From an uncultured Sunxiuqinia sp. (GTDB lineage: Bacteria; Bacteroidota; Bacteroidia; Bacteroidales; Prolixibacteraceae): a stretch of 64,000 bases of DNA. The stretch spans positions 496,001 to 560,000 of the forward strand of contig NZ_OY782770.1 of the NCBI RefSeq assembly GCF_963678245.1. The letters are read 5' to 3'. Shown piece after piece: positions 9,140-17,107 of this stretch. The position numbers and the translations under genes are program-made. The stretch's first letter is position 1, and each line of letters begins with the position of its first letter. Below the pieces are notes generated by a model that saw only the letters and a program-made list of their open reading frames with translations, ran no database searches and was not told where the DNA came from.

Positions 9140-10267
9140 ATGAAGAACATCATTCATCAAGTAAACTTAGGGAACTTATCAAATTTCAGCTTTATTAAAG
9201 TTGGGCAGCATTTTTTATTTTGGGTGGTTTCCTACCTGTTCTTCATTCTATTTTTTGGGCGTGCCAATCGCGACTATCAAACAACGATTATTTTTGCTTC
9301 GCTTTTATTTCCGTTAGCTATTATTACCAGTTATTTCTTGAATTATTACCTTATACCACGATTCCTTTTTACTGCAAAGTATTGGCGATTTACCTTGTTC
9401 CTTTTTTACACTTTTGTATTTACATTGTGGTGTGAGGTGATGATCAGCATGTTCGTATTTATCATTGTTAGCAACTTCCAATTCTACAAGATAGACCCAA
9501 GCTCCTTTGACGTTGTTTTCCTGTTAGTTGGTTTATATTTTATTATTCTCGCCTTTATTGCCATTGAGCAGGTAAAACGCGCTTTCGAAATCAAGAAAGA
9601 AATTACCCGGTTAGGAAAGCGACAACTGGAAACCGATCTGAAGTTACGTGAGTCGGAGCTCAAATTACTGCGCGCTCAAATTCATCCTCATTTCCTATTC
9701 AATACCTTAAACAACCTGTATGGGTTAACGCTCGAAAAGTCGGACTTAGCGCCGGAGTTGGTGTTAAAACTCTCTGACTTGATGGACTACATGCTTTATA
9801 AATGCAACCAACCCAAAGTGAGTTTGAAGAGCGAATTAGATCATCTGAAGAATTACATTGAAATTGAGAAGATTCGGTATGGGAAAAAACTGACCCTCGA
9901 ACTCGAAGAAAAAGGCAGCCCGGATCAATTGGAAATTGCGCCCATGCTTTTGCTGGCTTTTTTCGAAAATGCCTTTAAGCACGGGGTCAGCAAATCCATT
10001 CAAAATCCGTTTGTTTCCATTCAAATTATAATTGAAGGTCGTCAACTTCAACTTCACATTGAAAATAGCAGAAACTCCAATGCCGACCATGCTGAAGACT
10101 ATACAAAGGGCATTGGGTTGAAGAATGTACAAAAAAGGCTGAAGCTGATTTATCCCGACAAACATCAATTGGAAATCAATCCAAAAGAAGATACTTTTGA
10201 AATTGAACTGCAGTTAGAATTGGATCAATTACACAAGCCGCAACAAGAAAGCCAATGGACGAACTAG
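9140..10267 (+). CDS. LytS/YehU-type sensor histidine kinase
   Basis: 375-aa membrane kinase. Four hydrophobic segments lie in residues about 20-145, followed by a short coiled region and the His_kinase domain. The phospho-acceptor sits in the diagnostic stretch AQIHPHFLFNTLNNLYGL (about residues 180-197), and a HATPase domain follows (LLLAFFENAFKHG, then GIGLKNVQKRL). This is the class that pairs with LytTR regulators; the next gene is exactly that, overlapping by 13 bases. The N-terminal domain gives no hint of the signal. Confidence 0.93.
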   Translation: MKNIIHQVNLGNLSNFSFIKVGQHFLFWVVSYLFFILFFGRANRDYQTTIIFASLLFPLAIITSYFLNYYLIPRFLFTAKYWRFTLFLFYTFVFTLWCEVMISMFVFIIVSNFQFYKIDPSSFDVVFLLVGLYFIILAFIAIEQVKRAFEIKKEITRLGKRQLETDLKLRESELKLLRAQIHPHFLFNTLNNLYGLTLEKSDLAPELVLKLSDLMDYMLYKCNQPKVSLKSELDHLKNYIEIEKIRYGKKLTLELEEKGSPDQLEIAPMLLLAFFENAFKHGVSKSIQNPFVSIQIIIEGRQLQLHIENSRNSNADHAEDYTKGIGLKNVQKRLKLIYPDKHQLEINPKEDTFEIELQLELDQLHKPQQESQWTN

Positions 10268-10974
10268 TTTATAATTGTTTAATCGTAGATGATGAGCCCA
10301 TTGCCATTCGGGTGATTAAAAATCATTTGTCCGAATTTAAAAACCTGAAGCTGGCTGGCGAATGCAACAATGCGATTGAAGCCATGGAATTTCTTTCAAA
10401 ACACAAGGTTGATCTTATTTTTCTGGATATTCAAATGCCGCAGATAACCGGGATCGAATTTCTGAAAAACCTGAGTTCAGCTCCAAAAGTAATTTTCACC
10501 ACAGCTTATCGCAATTATGCGATCGAAGCGTTCGAGTTGGATGTGATTGACTATTTATTGAAACCAATTTCGCTGGTTCGTTTTTCAAAAGCCGTCAACC
10601 GGTTTTACCAGCGAGTCAATGCGAATACAGCTAATCCCTCACCGATCGAAAAAGGCAAGCAGGCTCCGGACCACCTATTTTTAAAGATTGATAAGAAGTT
10701 GCATAAAATCATGCACCATGAGATTTTCTATCTGGAAAGCTTTGGAGACTACGTTATTGTGCACTCCGAAAAAGGAAAACTGACAACCAAGGAACGGATC
10801 AGCCATCTGGAAGAACAACTGCCTGCCAGTCAATTTTTGCGGGTACATCGCGGATACATCATTTCAATCTCCAAGATTACAGCCTTACTTCCCGGTCTGG
10901 TTGAGCTCGGAGAATTTAAGATTCCCATTGGCCGAAGCTATAAAACGGAGGTTGATAAAATTATTCTCTCCTAG
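10255..10974 (+). CDS. LytTR-family response regulator
   Basis: 239-aa regulator with a receiver domain (VDDE at 11-14, phospho-acceptor Asp58 in IFLDIQMP, then FTTAYRNYA and DYLLKPIS) and a C-terminal LytTR DNA-binding domain (residues about 140-239: IFYLESFGDYVIVHS, FLRVHRGYIIS). Its start is inside the end of the kinase gene, so the two are coexpressed. LytTR proteins typically bind imperfect direct repeats; target sites were not identified here. Confidence 0.95.
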   Translation: MDELVYNCLIVDDEPIAIRVIKNHLSEFKNLKLAGECNNAIEAMEFLSKHKVDLIFLDIQMPQITGIEFLKNLSSAPKVIFTTAYRNYAIEAFELDVIDYLLKPISLVRFSKAVNRFYQRVNANTANPSPIEKGKQAPDHLFLKIDKKLHKIMHHEIFYLESFGDYVIVHSEKGKLTTKERISHLEEQLPASQFLRVHRGYIISISKITALLPGLVELGEFKIPIGRSYKTEVDKIILS

Positions 10975-11280
10975 CTACCCGGGCACTCCCTGCGCCGACG
11001 GGTGATGATTTATACTTATCACAACAAAACCAGGCAAAAAAACTACCGTGACATTGAGCCATACCCACAAAATCAATCCGCAAATTTTATTTTTGCTTGC
11101 GCTGAGCGGCCGGGAACGATATTTTTTTCTTTTTTGAATGAATTCGGCAGAAGAGAGCAAAAAAATAATTTTTTTTCAGCAAACCTCGATGCGAAAAAAA
11201 TCCAAACAGCCCAAACTGCCCGTTTACAGTAATAAGCAGCAATTCGCACACCCAAACAGCTCACTCAAGCATGCACAACT

Positions 11281-11311
11281 GTTGAAAACTAGTTGATGCT
11301 TAGTTTTCAAC
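11281..11311. repeat. Perfect 11-bp inverted repeat
   Basis: GTTGAAAACTA (11281-11291) and TAGTTTTCAAC (11301-11311) around a 9-base loop. There is no T tract directly after it, so it is not a clear terminator. It could be an operator, an element end or the relic of one. Confidence 0.6.
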
Positions 11312-11512
11312 GACGATGCTTAACAATCTGGATTTTTTTGTAATTTAGAAATCTGTTTTATACAGAGTAGGTGTTGCTGTCATCCCAAATCGGAGGTACA
11401 ACAAAGCCTTTAAGATTGATATAAGAAATAGAACAACACTCGTGTTGCACGGTAGTTGAACAATTTACAGAGAAATTAAAATTTACCACAATCAAAAAAA
11501 GAAAAAATAAGA

Positions 11513-11579
11513 GATGCCAACGCATAAAGCATAAGTTTTCCAGCCCACCCCACAATCATCCCTTCACTGTCAAACACAT
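11513..11579. repeat. Left copy of an imperfect repeat flanking the FRG-RhuM segment
   Basis: Contains GATGCCAAC (11513-11521) and a 23-base block at 11557-11579 that matches 19 of 23 bases of 13767-13789. The same GATGCCAAC word precedes the right copy. In both cases an A-rich run (AAAAAGAAAAAA-like) lies just before it. The spacing between word and block differs by about 30 bases between copies. Confidence 0.4.
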
Positions 11580-11650
11580 GCTTTTTTGCCGACGCACACT
11601 TTCGTGCAAATTGACAGATTGGAACTAAACAGAAAGTAGTATTTTAGTAA

Positions 11651-11800
11651 TTTAAACTAAAAACACAACGAAACCCAAAATATGAGCATAACCAACTTCA
11701 ATCCGAAATCGAAAAACCCAATAAAGAAATTGACCGGATGGTTTACGAGTTGTATGGTTTGACTGATGAAGAAGTTAAAATTGTGGAGGAAAGCATGTAA
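11651..11800 (+). pseudogene. C-terminal stub of a restriction-modification (type IIG or I methylase-like) gene
   Basis: The frame ending at 11800 reads from about 11693 QLQSEIEKPNKEIDRMVYEL and then YGLTDEEVKIVEESM. From memory this is the characteristic C-terminus of Eco57I-type or type I DNA methylase/specificity proteins in Bacteroidota. Nothing of the methylase or nuclease domains remains upstream, and the frame has no in-frame ATG near its beginning. Its stop overlaps the next gene's start as TAATG, so that gene was once translationally coupled to it. An ATG in another frame at 11682 yields only 26 codons; it could be the original gene start fused out of frame by an internal deletion (inference). 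Confidence 0.6.
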
Positions 11801-12729
11801 TGTGTTCTTTTATAGAAAATATATATACAACTTGGGAAGAATTTGCCAAAGAAAATCCAGTTTCAAATCTTGAGAATAAACGATTTATTTATCGAGGTCA
11901 AACGAATAGTTTTTTAAATGAAAAATTTCTCGAATGGGAAATAGTATCTTCTTTCAATAGATATTATTCAAAACTTCATTACAGATTTTCTCAGTTTATT
12001 AGCCAACAAATTGCGTTTATGGATTCTACATATTCTGAATATGAATTTGTAAAGAATAGTAACATTTTAGATTCAAATATTATTTCAAAAATATATTTCC
12101 TGCAACACTATGGAGTACCTACCTGCTTTATTGATTTTACGTATCATCCATTAATTGCTTTATACTTTTCAATTTCATCATTAAAGGGACAATCTGGTGG
12201 GAGAAATACTATTGATGGTTTTCCTAAATATTATCATGAAAACTATTGTTTTACAGTAATTCGAATTGATACAAATAAGCTTCAAACAATAATTGGTATA
12301 AAAGACTTAGAACATTTTCAGCTTGACTTATTTTTAAAATATGATTCTTATTGTATTGATGTTGACCGTAATATTTATGCTCAGATTGCCTTAGACTTAT
12401 TTCCACTACAATCCACTAATAACTCAAATAATTTCAATCTTCTTAAGCAAAATTCTTGTTTTCTTTTATTTGACAATGCATCTTGTAATTCAATTTCGTT
12501 TGAAAAATTTATTCACTTATTTATTGAAAAACACCATATTCAAATTAATGAACCTTTTATAACAAAATATCACATAAAATATAATACTGCTTTTAAGCCA
12601 AGGAGGAGCAGACAACCGGATTATACAAGTCTTTTTAAATTCTTGAAACAAAATAATATCTCAGGGAAAACTTTATTTAACGATATACAAGGATTAAAAT
12701 ATGACTTTAACTTTTTTCATCAGGAATAA
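11800..12729 (+). CDS. FRG-domain protein
   Basis: 309-aa protein carrying the FRG domain, named after a conserved Phe-Arg-Gly motif. Here it appears as FIYRGQTNS (residues about 29-37), followed by the second signature LQHYGVPTCFIDFTYHPLIALYFSI (about 106-130, split here: LQHYGVPTCFID, then HPLIALYFSI). FRG proteins have no firmly defined activity but are frequent in phage-defence and restriction islands. The gene is markedly more AT-rich than its neighbours, pointing to horizontal transfer. It starts at TAATG on the restriction-modification stub, and RhuM follows after 2 bases. Confidence 0.85.
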   Translation: MCSFIENIYTTWEEFAKENPVSNLENKRFIYRGQTNSFLNEKFLEWEIVSSFNRYYSKLHYRFSQFISQQIAFMDSTYSEYEFVKNSNILDSNIISKIYFLQHYGVPTCFIDFTYHPLIALYFSISSLKGQSGGRNTIDGFPKYYHENYCFTVIRIDTNKLQTIIGIKDLEHFQLDLFLKYDSYCIDVDRNIYAQIALDLFPLQSTNNSNNFNLLKQNSCFLLFDNASCNSISFEKFIHLFIEKHHIQINEPFITKYHIKYNTAFKPRRSRQPDYTSLFKFLKQNNISGKTLFNDIQGLKYDFNFFHQE

Positions 12730-12731
12730 TT

Positions 12732-13748
12732 ATGGCAGATTCAGAAATATTACTTTACCAAACCGAAGACGGACAAACCAAAATAGATGTCCGGCTGGAA
12801 GATGAAACAGTTTGGCTTTCGCAGGTTCAAATGGCAGAACTTTTTCAGACAACAAAACAAAATATTAGCCTGCATATAAAAAACATTCTTGAGGAAGGTG
12901 AATTGCAGGATAATTCAACTGTCAAGGATTACTTGACAGTTCAACCCGAGGGCAAACGCGAGGTTCGGCGTAATTTAAAGATTTACAACCTCGATGTAAT
13001 TATTTCGGTTGGTTACCGTGTAAAATCGCACCGTGGCACACAATTTCGTATTTGGGCTACTACTCAACTTCGCGAATACTTGATAAAAGGGTTTGTGTTG
13101 AACGATGAGCGCTTAAAAGAAACCGGGCACACCAACAAATATTTTGATGAACTGCTAGAAAGAATTCGTGATATTCGCAGTTCGGAGAAAATTTTCTACG
13201 CAAAAATCAAAGATATTTATACAACTGCCATTGATTACGACCCTGCTACAGAAGAGAGTCAATTGTTTTTCAAATCAGTGCAAAACAAAATGCATTGGGC
13301 AATTCATGGACACACTGCATCGGAAATCATCTACAAACGAGTAGATTCAGAAAAACAAAATATGGGATTAACAACATGGGGAAATGCTCCTCATGGAAAA
13401 ATTAGGAAAACCGATGTTTCAATTGCAAAAAACTACCTGACCAAAGATGAATTAAAAGACCTGAACCTGATTGTTGACCAGTATCTTTCATTTGCAGAGT
13501 TGCAAGCTCGGAACCAGAAACCAATGTACATGAAAGACTGGATTAGTAAACTCAACGATTTCATGACATTGAACGACAAGGAAATTTTGGAACATGCCGG
13601 GACAATTTCGGCGAAAATGGCAAAAGAACTGGCAGTATCCGAATATGAGAAATACCGTAAAACCCGGATTGAGATTGAAGATGTGCAAGAGATGAAAGAG
13701 CTTGAAGAGGGATTAAAAAAACTGGAAAACAAAAAGAAAAAAAAGTAA
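12732..13748 (+). CDS. RhuM-family protein
   Basis: 338-aa full-length member of the RhuM (virulence) family. The N-terminus ILLYQTEDGQTKIDVRLEDE, the predicted DNA-binding-like segment WLSQVQMAELFQTTKQNISLH, and RNLKIYNLDVIISVGYRVKS with RGTQFRIWAT are family signatures. The middle and C-terminal part (residues about 170-270) includes HWAIHGHTASEII and a Fic/Doc-like helical region. The last residues are a Lys-rich tail. The molecular function is not established; these genes are often found inside restriction-modification loci, which agrees with the stub upstream. It is cotranscribed with the FRG gene. Confidence 0.9.
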   Translation: MADSEILLYQTEDGQTKIDVRLEDETVWLSQVQMAELFQTTKQNISLHIKNILEEGELQDNSTVKDYLTVQPEGKREVRRNLKIYNLDVIISVGYRVKSHRGTQFRIWATTQLREYLIKGFVLNDERLKETGHTNKYFDELLERIRDIRSSEKIFYAKIKDIYTTAIDYDPATEESQLFFKSVQNKMHWAIHGHTASEIIYKRVDSEKQNMGLTTWGNAPHGKIRKTDVSIAKNYLTKDELKDLNLIVDQYLSFAELQARNQKPMYMKDWISKLNDFMTLNDKEILEHAGTISAKMAKELAVSEYEKYRKTRIEIEDVQEMKELEEGLKKLENKKKKK

Positions 13749-13751
13749 GAT

Positions 13752-13789
13752 GATGCCAACACACACCATCCCTTCGCTTTCAGGCACAT
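13752..13789. repeat. Right copy of the imperfect repeat flanking the FRG-RhuM segment
   Basis: GATGCCAAC at 13752-13760 and a 23-base block at 13767-13789 sharing 19 of 23 bases with 11557-11579. It starts just after the RhuM stop codon. Confidence 0.4.
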
Positions 13790-13931
13790 TGGCAAAACGC
13801 ACAAAGCCAACGCTAAAATCAAATTTTGCCAAAGAGTCTTTCAGCCCTTCCCACTCCGAAGCAAACACAAAACAAAAATTGCGGTAAAATTGAAAATGAC
13901 GAATACAAAACATGATAAAAGCCAGCGCCTA

Positions 13932-14095
13932 GTCGAGTAAGCTAGGGGAATTCCACCCCTAACTTCTCACAGAACCGTACGTGAACAGCTCAATTCATGC
14001 GGTTCTTATTACGCAATGCAGCTCGTCGGAATCTGTCGAAAGCAATTCGTGGTTCGATCCACCCAGTTTCACCTTTAACGAGTTTCCATATTTTT
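13932..14095 (-). mobile_element. Group II intron 3' remnant (end of ORF, domains V and VI)
   Basis: Read on the minus strand. Bases 14005-13972 form a 34-nt hairpin matching group II intron domain V in length and shape: GAACCGCATGAA opposite TTCACGTACGGTTC. Domain VI follows, with TAGGGG (13961-13956 region) pairing with CCCCTA (13948-13943), and the sequence ends in CTTACTCGAC, a typical 3' splice end, at about 13932. Just 5' of domain V the frame reads GETGWIEPRIAFDRFRRAAL and then RNKNRMN stop, a tail I remember from intron-associated reverse transcriptase ORFs. The rest of the intron and the reverse transcriptase are missing, so it is a dead fragment. Confidence 0.8.
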
Positions 14096-14120
14096 ACACT
14101 CAAAATAGAAAAGAAAAAAA

Positions 14121-15050
14121 ATGAAGACACTATTGCTTGCCTCAATGATTCTTATGCTGTTTACAGGCTGTCAAAATTCAGAAAAAGAAGTCTATCTCTT
14201 CTCTTATTTTCAGGACAATGGACAAGATGGCTTGCATCTGGCATACAGTTATGACGGGTACAACTACACCGCATTGAACGACAACAAATCATTTTTAACA
14301 CCGACCGTTGCTGAAGACAAACTCATGCGCGACCCATGCATTATTCAAGGGCCTGGCGGGAAATTTCATCTGGTTTGGACCGTGAGTTGGAACGACCGGG
14401 GGATTGGCTATGCGTGGTCCGAAGATTTAATTCACTGGTCGGAGCAACAATTTATTCCGGTAATGCAAGATGAGCCTGATGCACTGAATTGCTGGGCTCC
14501 TGAACTTATTTATGATGAAAAAAGTGATCAATACATGATCTACTGGGCAACAACCATTCCCGGACGATTTACAGAAGGTGAAGGATTGGGTGATTCGAAA
14601 TACAACCATCGAATGTACTATACAACAACCAAAGATTTTGTCCAATTCAGCGAAACAAAACTTCTTTATGACGAAGGATTTAATGTAATAGATGCTGTTA
14701 TTAAGAATATTGATGGTGCTTATTACATGTTTCTCAAGGACGAAACAAAAAAACCGGCAAAAAAACATATCCGGATTGCTAAAAGCGATCAACTAACCGA
14801 AGGTTATCAACTAATTAGCGATCCCATCAGCCCCGACTGGGTTGAAGGACCTACGGTTACCAGAATCGGTGATAGCTGGGTGCTTTTCTATGATGAATAT
14901 ACCCGCCATCACATGGGAGCTGTGCGTAGTACCGATTTAAAAAACTGGGCCGTGATTAACGATCAGATCGGTTTCCCTGAAGGGACACGGCATGGAACTG
15001 TTTTTAAGGGTCCGGAAAGTGTCCTGAATAAACTACTTGAAACTCATTAA
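14121..15050 (+). CDS. GH43-like glycoside hydrolase lipoprotein
   Basis: 309-aa exported lipoprotein. The signal peptide ends in the lipobox LFTG-C17. The mature part looks like a five-bladed beta-propeller of GH43/GH32/GH117 type: HLAYSYDGYNYT, RDPCI (Asp71, a candidate general base), GIGYAWSEDLIHWSE, CWAPELIYD, VIDAVI, WVEGPTVTRI (candidate acid Glu) and MGAVRSTDLKNW. The acidic residues in RDP, VIDA and VEGP fit the GH43 catalytic layout. The sugar specificity is unknown; arabinosidase or galactosidase would be typical. It has no SusC/SusD neighbours, and the intron remnant lies immediately upstream. Confidence 0.75.
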   Translation: MKTLLLASMILMLFTGCQNSEKEVYLFSYFQDNGQDGLHLAYSYDGYNYTALNDNKSFLTPTVAEDKLMRDPCIIQGPGGKFHLVWTVSWNDRGIGYAWSEDLIHWSEQQFIPVMQDEPDALNCWAPELIYDEKSDQYMIYWATTIPGRFTEGEGLGDSKYNHRMYYTTTKDFVQFSETKLLYDEGFNVIDAVIKNIDGAYYMFLKDETKKPAKKHIRIAKSDQLTEGYQLISDPISPDWVEGPTVTRIGDSWVLFYDEYTRHHMGAVRSTDLKNWAVINDQIGFPEGTRHGTVFKGPESVLNKLLETH

Positions 15051-15059
15051 CCGAAATTC

Positions 15060-15090
15060 AAAAAAGCAGGCTTCAAAAACCTGCTTTTTT
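15060..15090. terminator. Strong bidirectional terminator after the GH43-like gene and the dcw operon
   Basis: AAAAAAGCAGG (15060-15070) pairs perfectly with CCTGCTTTTTT (15080-15090) around a 9-base loop. It terminates the GH43-like gene on the plus strand and the dcw/yqeY operon on the minus strand. Confidence 0.92.
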
Positions 15091-15169
15091 CTAAAAAAAA
15101 AAGCGAATTCGTTAAAATCCGCTTTCCATCCGAAAAGATTGATAATTTCGAATTGATTGATTGATTAAA

Positions 15170-15619
15170 CTAACTGAGTAAAGCCTTCACCTTATCAGCA
15201 ATATCTTTTCCGTCGGCTTGTCCGGCCAACTGTTTTGATGCCATTCCCATTACCTTTCCCATATCTTTCATGCCGGTTGCGCCTACCGAGTCGATGATGG
15301 TTTTAATATTCGCTTCCAGCATCTCATCGCTCATTTTCTCGGGCAAGTATGTTTCCAACACTTCCACTTGTTTCATCTCTTGCTGATACAAGTCATCGCG
15401 CTCTTGCTCTTTATAAATAGTGGCCGAATCACGACCTTGTTTGGCCAATTTCTGAATCGCTTTAACAGCATCCTGATCATCCAATTCTGCAGATGCACCT
15501 TTTGCTGTTTTCGCTTCCAAAAGCACTTTTTTAACGGCCCTTAGTGCTTCAAGTTTTTCCTTTTCGCGTGCCTTCATGGCCGCTTTTATATCTTCATTAA
15601 TTTGATCAAATACACTCAT
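15170..15619 (-). CDS. GatB/YqeY-domain protein
   Basis: 149-aa helical protein of the YqeY family, related to the tRNA-binding tail of GatB amidotransferase subunits. It is recognised by MSVFDQINEDIKAAMKAREK at the start, then LEALRAVKKVLLEAKTAKG, QVEVLETYLPEKMSD and GKVMGMASKQLAGQADGKDI. It lies 46 bases after ftsZ-A and is the last gene of the dcw operon; from memory yqeY commonly follows ftsZ in Bacteroidota. The role is unproven; a tRNA-related or tRNA-dependent amidation function is a family-level guess. Confidence 0.93.
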   Translation of the reverse strand: MSVFDQINEDIKAAMKAREKEKLEALRAVKKVLLEAKTAKGASAELDDQDAVKAIQKLAKQGRDSATIYKEQERDDLYQQEMKQVEVLETYLPEKMSDEMLEANIKTIIDSVGATGMKDMGKVMGMASKQLAGQADGKDIADKVKALLS

Positions 15620-15665
15620 GATACTAATTTCAAATTTCAGGTTTTACGTTTAACTCCCGGAGTTA

Positions 15666-17090
15666 CTAATCTACTTTATCGTGCAAATAGGAATTGTTGT
15701 CGCGTAACTTTGTGTTGTCATCATCATCGGGTGATAAAGAAAAACGCGACAATTTTTCTTCAAACTTCTTTTTCATACTCTGGATGTTAACCTTCTTGCG
15801 TCGGTAAGCCGGAATATTTTCCAGTTCATCAACTTCCTCATCACTCGAAATAGAATAATCCAATTTTACCGAGTATTCTTTCTCCGGATCGACCGATGAA
15901 CTTGATTTTCCGTACAACTCATCAAACTCATCTCTCGGCTTATTTACCTCAAATTCTATCGATTGCTGATTCTGACCAGCAACAGACCGACTTGGCTCTC
16001 CAGTGAATGGAACTCGAGCCTCCGGCTTAGGTCGAGGTGGTGCTGTTGGCTGAGGATCATCAACCAATGTATGGTACGTTTTTTCCACTTTTCGGGCAGC
16101 CATCATTTCCGGTATACTACTAACGCTAAAGCCTGTAGCAATTACGGTTACCGAAATTTCGTTACCCAGCGCCTCATCAACACCATTACCCCAAATCAGG
16201 TCGGCATCGTGCCCGGCCTTAGCCTGGATATAGTCGGTAATCTCTCCAATCTCGTCCATCGTTACTTCTTCGCCCCCCGATGTAATATTGAGCAAGATAT
16301 TTCGAGCACCGTTAATATCGTTATTATTCAGCAAGGGCGAGTTCATCGCTTCTTCAACGGCTTTGAGTGCACGATTCTCTCCTTCAGCCTTTGATGATCC
16401 CATGATGGCTACGCCGCTGCTTCGCATAACAGTTTCCACGTCGGCAAAGTCCACATTAATATAACCCGGTACCGTAATAATCTCGGCAATACCTTTCGCA
16501 GCAGTAGTTAACACATTATCAGCCTTTGCAAATGCCTCCGAGATTTTAAAATCACCATACATTTCACGAATTCTTTCGTTGTTGATCACCAACAGCGAAT
16601 CAACGTGAGTCTCCATTTCGGCAATACCATCAATGGCCTGCTTGATACGGCGGCGGCCTTCATTGCGAAATGGAAGCGTAACAATGCCGACAGTTAAAAT
16701 ATCAAGCTCGCGGCATGCTTCTGCAATTACGGGAGCCGCTCCTGTCCCGGTTCCACCACCCATTCCGGCAGTAATAAACACCATCTTGGTATTCGACTGC
16801 AATGTTCTTTTGACATCTTCAATATTTTCGATGGCTGCTTCACGCCCAATCTGAGGTTTATTTCCGGCTCCCCGTCCTTCTGTCAGTGAAGCTCCGAGTT
16901 GTATTTTTAGTGGCACCGGGCTATTTCTCAAAGCCTGCTCATCCGTATTGCAGAGCATAAAACCCACATCTTTTATTCCTTGCTCATACATGTGGTTGAC
17001 TGCGTTTCCTCCGCCGCCGCCAACTCCAACCACTTTAATAATCGCATCGGAAGATTTATCTTGATCGAAATTTACCATATCGCTTGACAT
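15666..17090 (-). CDS. ftsZ: Cell division GTPase FtsZ, canonical copy (ftsZ-A)
   Basis: Tubulin-like GTPase that forms the Z ring. Glycine loop T1 is GVGGGGGNAVNHM, T3 is LTEGRGAGNKP, the tubulin signature is GGGTGTGAAP and the T7 synergy loop is INVDFADVETVM with Asn, Asp and Asp intact. The globular domain ends near residue 325. A variable linker (about 330-415) leads to a conserved C-terminal peptide ENIPAYRRKKV (about 424-434), the part expected to bind FtsA. A 40-residue extension follows, ending NNSYLHDKVD, which I recall as typical of Bacteroidota FtsZ. The length is 474 aa. It lies 17 bases after a second ftsZ gene and is the more orthodox copy. Confidence 0.97.
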   Translation of the reverse strand: MSSDMVNFDQDKSSDAIIKVVGVGGGGGNAVNHMYEQGIKDVGFMLCNTDEQALRNSPVPLKIQLGASLTEGRGAGNKPQIGREAAIENIEDVKRTLQSNTKMVFITAGMGGGTGTGAAPVIAEACRELDILTVGIVTLPFRNEGRRRIKQAIDGIAEMETHVDSLLVINNERIREMYGDFKISEAFAKADNVLTTAAKGIAEIITVPGYINVDFADVETVMRSSGVAIMGSSKAEGENRALKAVEEAMNSPLLNNNDINGARNILLNITSGGEEVTMDEIGEITDYIQAKAGHDADLIWGNGVDEALGNEISVTVIATGFSVSSIPEMMAARKVEKTYHTLVDDPQPTAPPRPKPEARVPFTGEPSRSVAGQNQQSIEFEVNKPRDEFDELYGKSSSSVDPEKEYSVKLDYSISSDEEVDELENIPAYRRKKVNIQSMKKKFEEKLSRFSLSPDDDDNTKLRDNNSYLHDKVD

Positions 17091-17107
17091 ACACTTTTCT
17101 CTTTTTA

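Larger units (their letters stand above)
10975..11650. other. Long non-coding stretch at the left edge of the accessory island
   Basis: No convincing gene was found on either strand. The possible reading frames are short, lack recognisable motifs and contain low-complexity A/T runs (for example around 11120-11180). The segment holds a perfect hairpin (11281-11311) and the left copy of an imperfect repeat (11513-11579). It looks like decayed or inserted DNA between the LytTR regulator and the restriction-modification stub. Confidence 0.6.

Noticed and set aside
10975-11264. Short frames on both strands after the LytTR gene
   Set aside because: They overlap each other, contain A/T homopolymers and show no protein-like pattern.
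11358-11555. 65-codon minus-strand frame in the island
   Set aside because: It starts with a hydrophobic stretch that could mimic a signal peptide, but there is no ribosome-binding site, family or conserved motif; kept as non-coding.
13433-13913. Several minus-strand frames under and after RhuM
   Set aside because: They are antisense shadows of the RhuM gene, rich in Phe, Ser and Leu because of the complementary codons.
13921-14120. Plus-strand 85-codon frame overlapping the intron remnant and the GH43-like start
   Set aside because: The sequence is explained by intron domains V and VI on the other strand; the frame then runs out of phase into the lipoprotein gene.
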